Positions 21,687 to 23,304 of a DNA stretch of 23,304 nt are shown here, piece after piece. Within the stretch, counting starts at the first letter, position 1, and the number at the start of each line of letters is the position of its first letter. The DNA comes from a virus, in the IMG/VR virus record IMGVR_UViG_3300044491_000037, positions 1 to 23,304 of that record. The stretch is one strand, 5' to 3'. Position numbers and translations under genes: made by a program. The notes under the pieces were generated by a model. It did no database searches, was not told the DNA's origin, and saw nothing but the letters and a program-made list of their open reading frames with translations.

Positions 21687-22967
21687 TTATATTGTTTGGT
21701 CAGTCTGTATGTCATTAGTCACAGACAATGTTCCGCTACTGTCGAGTTTGAATTTATTTGTTCCACTATAAGCAAAGAATAAAGAGCCTCCACTTTCAGT
21801 TATAGTCCAGTCACCAAAGTCTACTGTCGGAGTAAATAAAGTTCCTGTCATTGTTCCACCAGCTTTAGGTACTGCATTATCAGCAGTAGTACCTTGTGCG
21901 GCTGTGGCATAATCTGTGCTATCAAATGATTTTACTTGAGATAAGTTAGTGACTTCACTATCCATCAAAGCACCAGCAGATGTTACGTTAGCTGTATCTG
22001 TTACGTCAGCCCCGTCTTCTACATTTAAAGCAGTTAGAAGCGAACTCTTAGTTATAGAGCCAATTAATCCGACAACTGATTGTACTGCATCTGTGTTATC
22101 ATGTTTAGACCAGTTACCAGCGTAAACAGATGTAGAAGCGTTATCTGTAGTAGCGACAATGTTATCGCCTACATGAAAAGCTACACTATCTACAGTACCT
22201 GCTACAGATACATAGTAGAACCAACCAGTTTGTGCGCCCGATGGAAAACTACCAGCAGAAGCATCCCAGTCGCCTTTATAGACCATACCATTAGCAAGAG
22301 CCGCAACTTCAGTTTCTATGTTATCTAGTGTAGCTCCGTCAGTAGCTATATCACGACCATCAACAGTACCTGACACAGTTACATTACCTGATACTGAAAT
22401 TCCACTTGATGTTGTGGTGAGTTTGGTTGCGTTGTTGTGTTTTAGTTTAATAGTACCACCTTCACCACCACCATCTTCACAAGCTACATAATCATAACCA
22501 TCAGAATCTTGTAACTTTAGGTTAGTTCCTCGTAGTAATAAAGAACCTGTTCCAGCTTCTTGCACACGGCTATTAGACCCATCATGGTAAATCTGTAAGT
22601 CAGAGCTATTACCGAACAGAGCTTTTACATTGTCAGAGAATGGTAGATTGCCGCTTGCATCTAAGAAAGATGCTTTAGATGAAGGTTGAGTTACAAATAC
22701 AAACTTCTCTCCAGCTGACCAATTAACAGCATTATCACTGTTAGAAGATGATAGTATTGTTGTACGTGCTAAAGTTGTTCCAGAAGCAGTGTACGTTCCA
22801 ATACCAACTTCCCAGTCCCCACCATCAGTAACAGTATAGTAAGTAGTATTACCATTACCTATAGTGGAAAAAGATTGAAAACCAACTTCAGCACCTGCTA
22901 ATGTGTAAGTCCCAGTACCAGTTGTAGTAGTTGTTTCTTTTACACGATCTTTAATAACAAGTGCCAT
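21687..22967 (-). CDS. Tail-fibre-like structural protein
   Basis: This 426-residue protein starts at an ATG preceded by AAGGA eight bases upstream. It is rich in Thr, Ser, Gly and Asp and low in Cys, as fibre proteins are. The N-terminus (about 1-100) begins MALVIKDRVKETTTTTGTGT, a head I associate with fibre-like proteins of marine phages. A central segment includes SDLQIYHDGSNSRV, typical of fibre shafts. A motif GTVDGRDIATDGATLDNI (around residue 200) recurs in modified form at the N-terminus of the next gene. Near the C-terminus a KAGGTMTGTL motif resembles the fibre repeat found in many phage tail fibres. It lies 26 bases upstream of the collagen-like gene and is probably co-expressed with it. 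The fibre role is inferred from composition and neighbours. No enzymatic motif is seen. Confidence 0.75.
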   Translation of the reverse strand: MALVIKDRVKETTTTTGTGTYTLAGAEVGFQSFSTIGNGNTTYYTVTDGGDWEVGIGTYTASGTTLARTTILSSSNSDNAVNWSAGEKFVFVTQPSSKASFLDASGNLPFSDNVKALFGNSSDLQIYHDGSNSRVQEAGTGSLLLRGTNLKLQDSDGYDYVACEDGGGEGGTIKLKHNNATKLTTTSSGISVSGNVTVSGTVDGRDIATDGATLDNIETEVAALANGMVYKGDWDASAGSFPSGAQTGWFYYVSVAGTVDSVAFHVGDNIVATTDNASTSVYAGNWSKHDNTDAVQSVVGLIGSITKSSLLTALNVEDGADVTDTANVTSAGALMDSEVTNLSQVKSFDSTDYATAAQGTTADNAVPKAGGTMTGTLFTPTVDFGDWTITESGGSLFFAYSGTNKFKLDSSGTLSVTNDIQTDQTI

Positions 22968-22977
22968 AGTTTATTCC

Positions 22978-23304
22978 TTAAGTTGGATCAGGGATACCAA
23001 TATCAAATGAAGCCAGTGTAAATGTGTTACCACTTGTAACTGACTGTGATGCTGTAAGAGCCGCTGTAGCTAACAAACGTGAGTTGTTAGTATCTACTAG
23101 AGCGTAGTGAGTAACTGTTCCTGTACCTGTAATCGAACCATCTGAGATAGCTGATACAGTTACTTTACGTCCACCACCAGTACGATCCGAAGGAGCCGCG
23201 ATGGAAAGTGATGTAGAGTTACCTAATGTTAATGTAGATGTAGCCGCCGTATAAGTTGTAGCTTCTGCTGAAGTTACGTGGACTACGTTTGCTTCTGTGT
23301 CTAA
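22978..23304 (-). CDS. Partial structural protein (5' end beyond right edge)
   Basis: An open frame enters from the right edge and ends at a TAA at 22978-22980, giving the last 108 residues of a protein. The visible part is rich in Thr, Ser, Ala, Val and Gly with short hydrophobic alternations, such as the stretch ISDGSITGTGTVTHYALVD, which suggests beta structure. It ends in DIGIPDPT. There is no signal peptide or membrane segment in the visible part. It lies directly upstream of a fibre-like gene, so a small virion protein is likely. I recall similar sequences near fibre genes of marine phages, but I cannot name a function. The frame is certain over this length; the role is inferred from context. 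Confidence 0.7.
   Translation of the reverse strand, partial: LDTEANVVHVTSAEATTYTAATSTLTLGNSTSLSIAAPSDRTGGGRKVTVSAISDGSITGTGTVTHYALVDTNNSRLLATAALTASQSVTSGNTFTLASFDIGIPDPT

Noticed and set aside
1-23304. tRNA genes, integrase, attachment site, insertion sequences, phage promoter motifs
   Set aside because: I looked on both strands and found no cloverleaf, transposase or recombinase frame, terminal repeat, or convincing promoter; no gap between genes exceeds about 90 bases.

Overview
The window is part of the late (virion) region of a tailed double-stranded DNA phage. Every supported gene lies on the minus strand, so transcription runs from high to low coordinates. Genes are packed with start/stop overlaps of a few bases. 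No integrase, repressor, tRNA, insertion sequence or CRISPR array is visible. A tail-tube gene, a lambda-type G/GT chaperone, a tape measure, a DUF2163-like hub and a gpJ-like tip protein make a siphovirus with a non-contractile tail the best reading. Signal peptides on several products imply a Gram-negative host. The fibre and small-protein families resemble ones I remember from marine phages, but the host cannot be fixed from the sequence. Terminase and portal genes are absent and are expected beyond the right edge.

Layout in transcription order. (1) 23304-17432, fibre and modification block: the end of a structural gene, a 426-residue fibre-like protein, a 691-residue collagen-like fibre with 91 unbroken Gly-X-Y triplets, a 116-residue protein of unknown function, and a 604-residue enzyme. 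The enzyme joins a GT25 glycosyltransferase, a PLOD/LH3-type glycosyltransferase and a lysyl-hydroxylase 2-oxoglutarate/Fe(II) dioxygenase domain. (2) 17422-15831: a protein built of about sixteen 23-residue repeats and a BppU-like small protein. (3) 15831-12764, head: XkdF-type maturation protease with an N-terminal Tudor-like domain, scaffold-like protein, DUF2190 decoration protein and major capsid protein. (4) 12699-10712, neck: an unknown protein, head-tail adaptor, head closure, HK97 gp10-like protein and tail terminator. (5) 10692-2949, tail: tube, chaperones with a -1 frameshift, tape measure, distal tail proteins, NlpC/P60-like protein and tip protein. (6) 2945-1: a fibre-tip-like protein, a membrane/coiled-coil protein, and four consecutive exported proteins, the last cut by the left edge.

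The standout system is in block 1. The phage appears to encode a collagen-like fibre and, two genes downstream, its own three-domain collagen-lysine modification enzyme. All 25 lysines in the collagen region occupy the Y position of Gly-X-Lys, the position lysyl hydroxylases use, and the collagen region has no proline. The enzyme keeps the expected catalytic motifs. I infer that the fibre is hydroxylated on lysine and then carries a galactosyl or glucosyl-galactosyl unit, as in animal collagen. Other structure of interest: terminator-like hairpins directly after the major capsid and tail-tube genes, a -1 frameshift with a non-standard slip site, the 23-residue repeat protein, and the run of exported proteins at the end of the operon.
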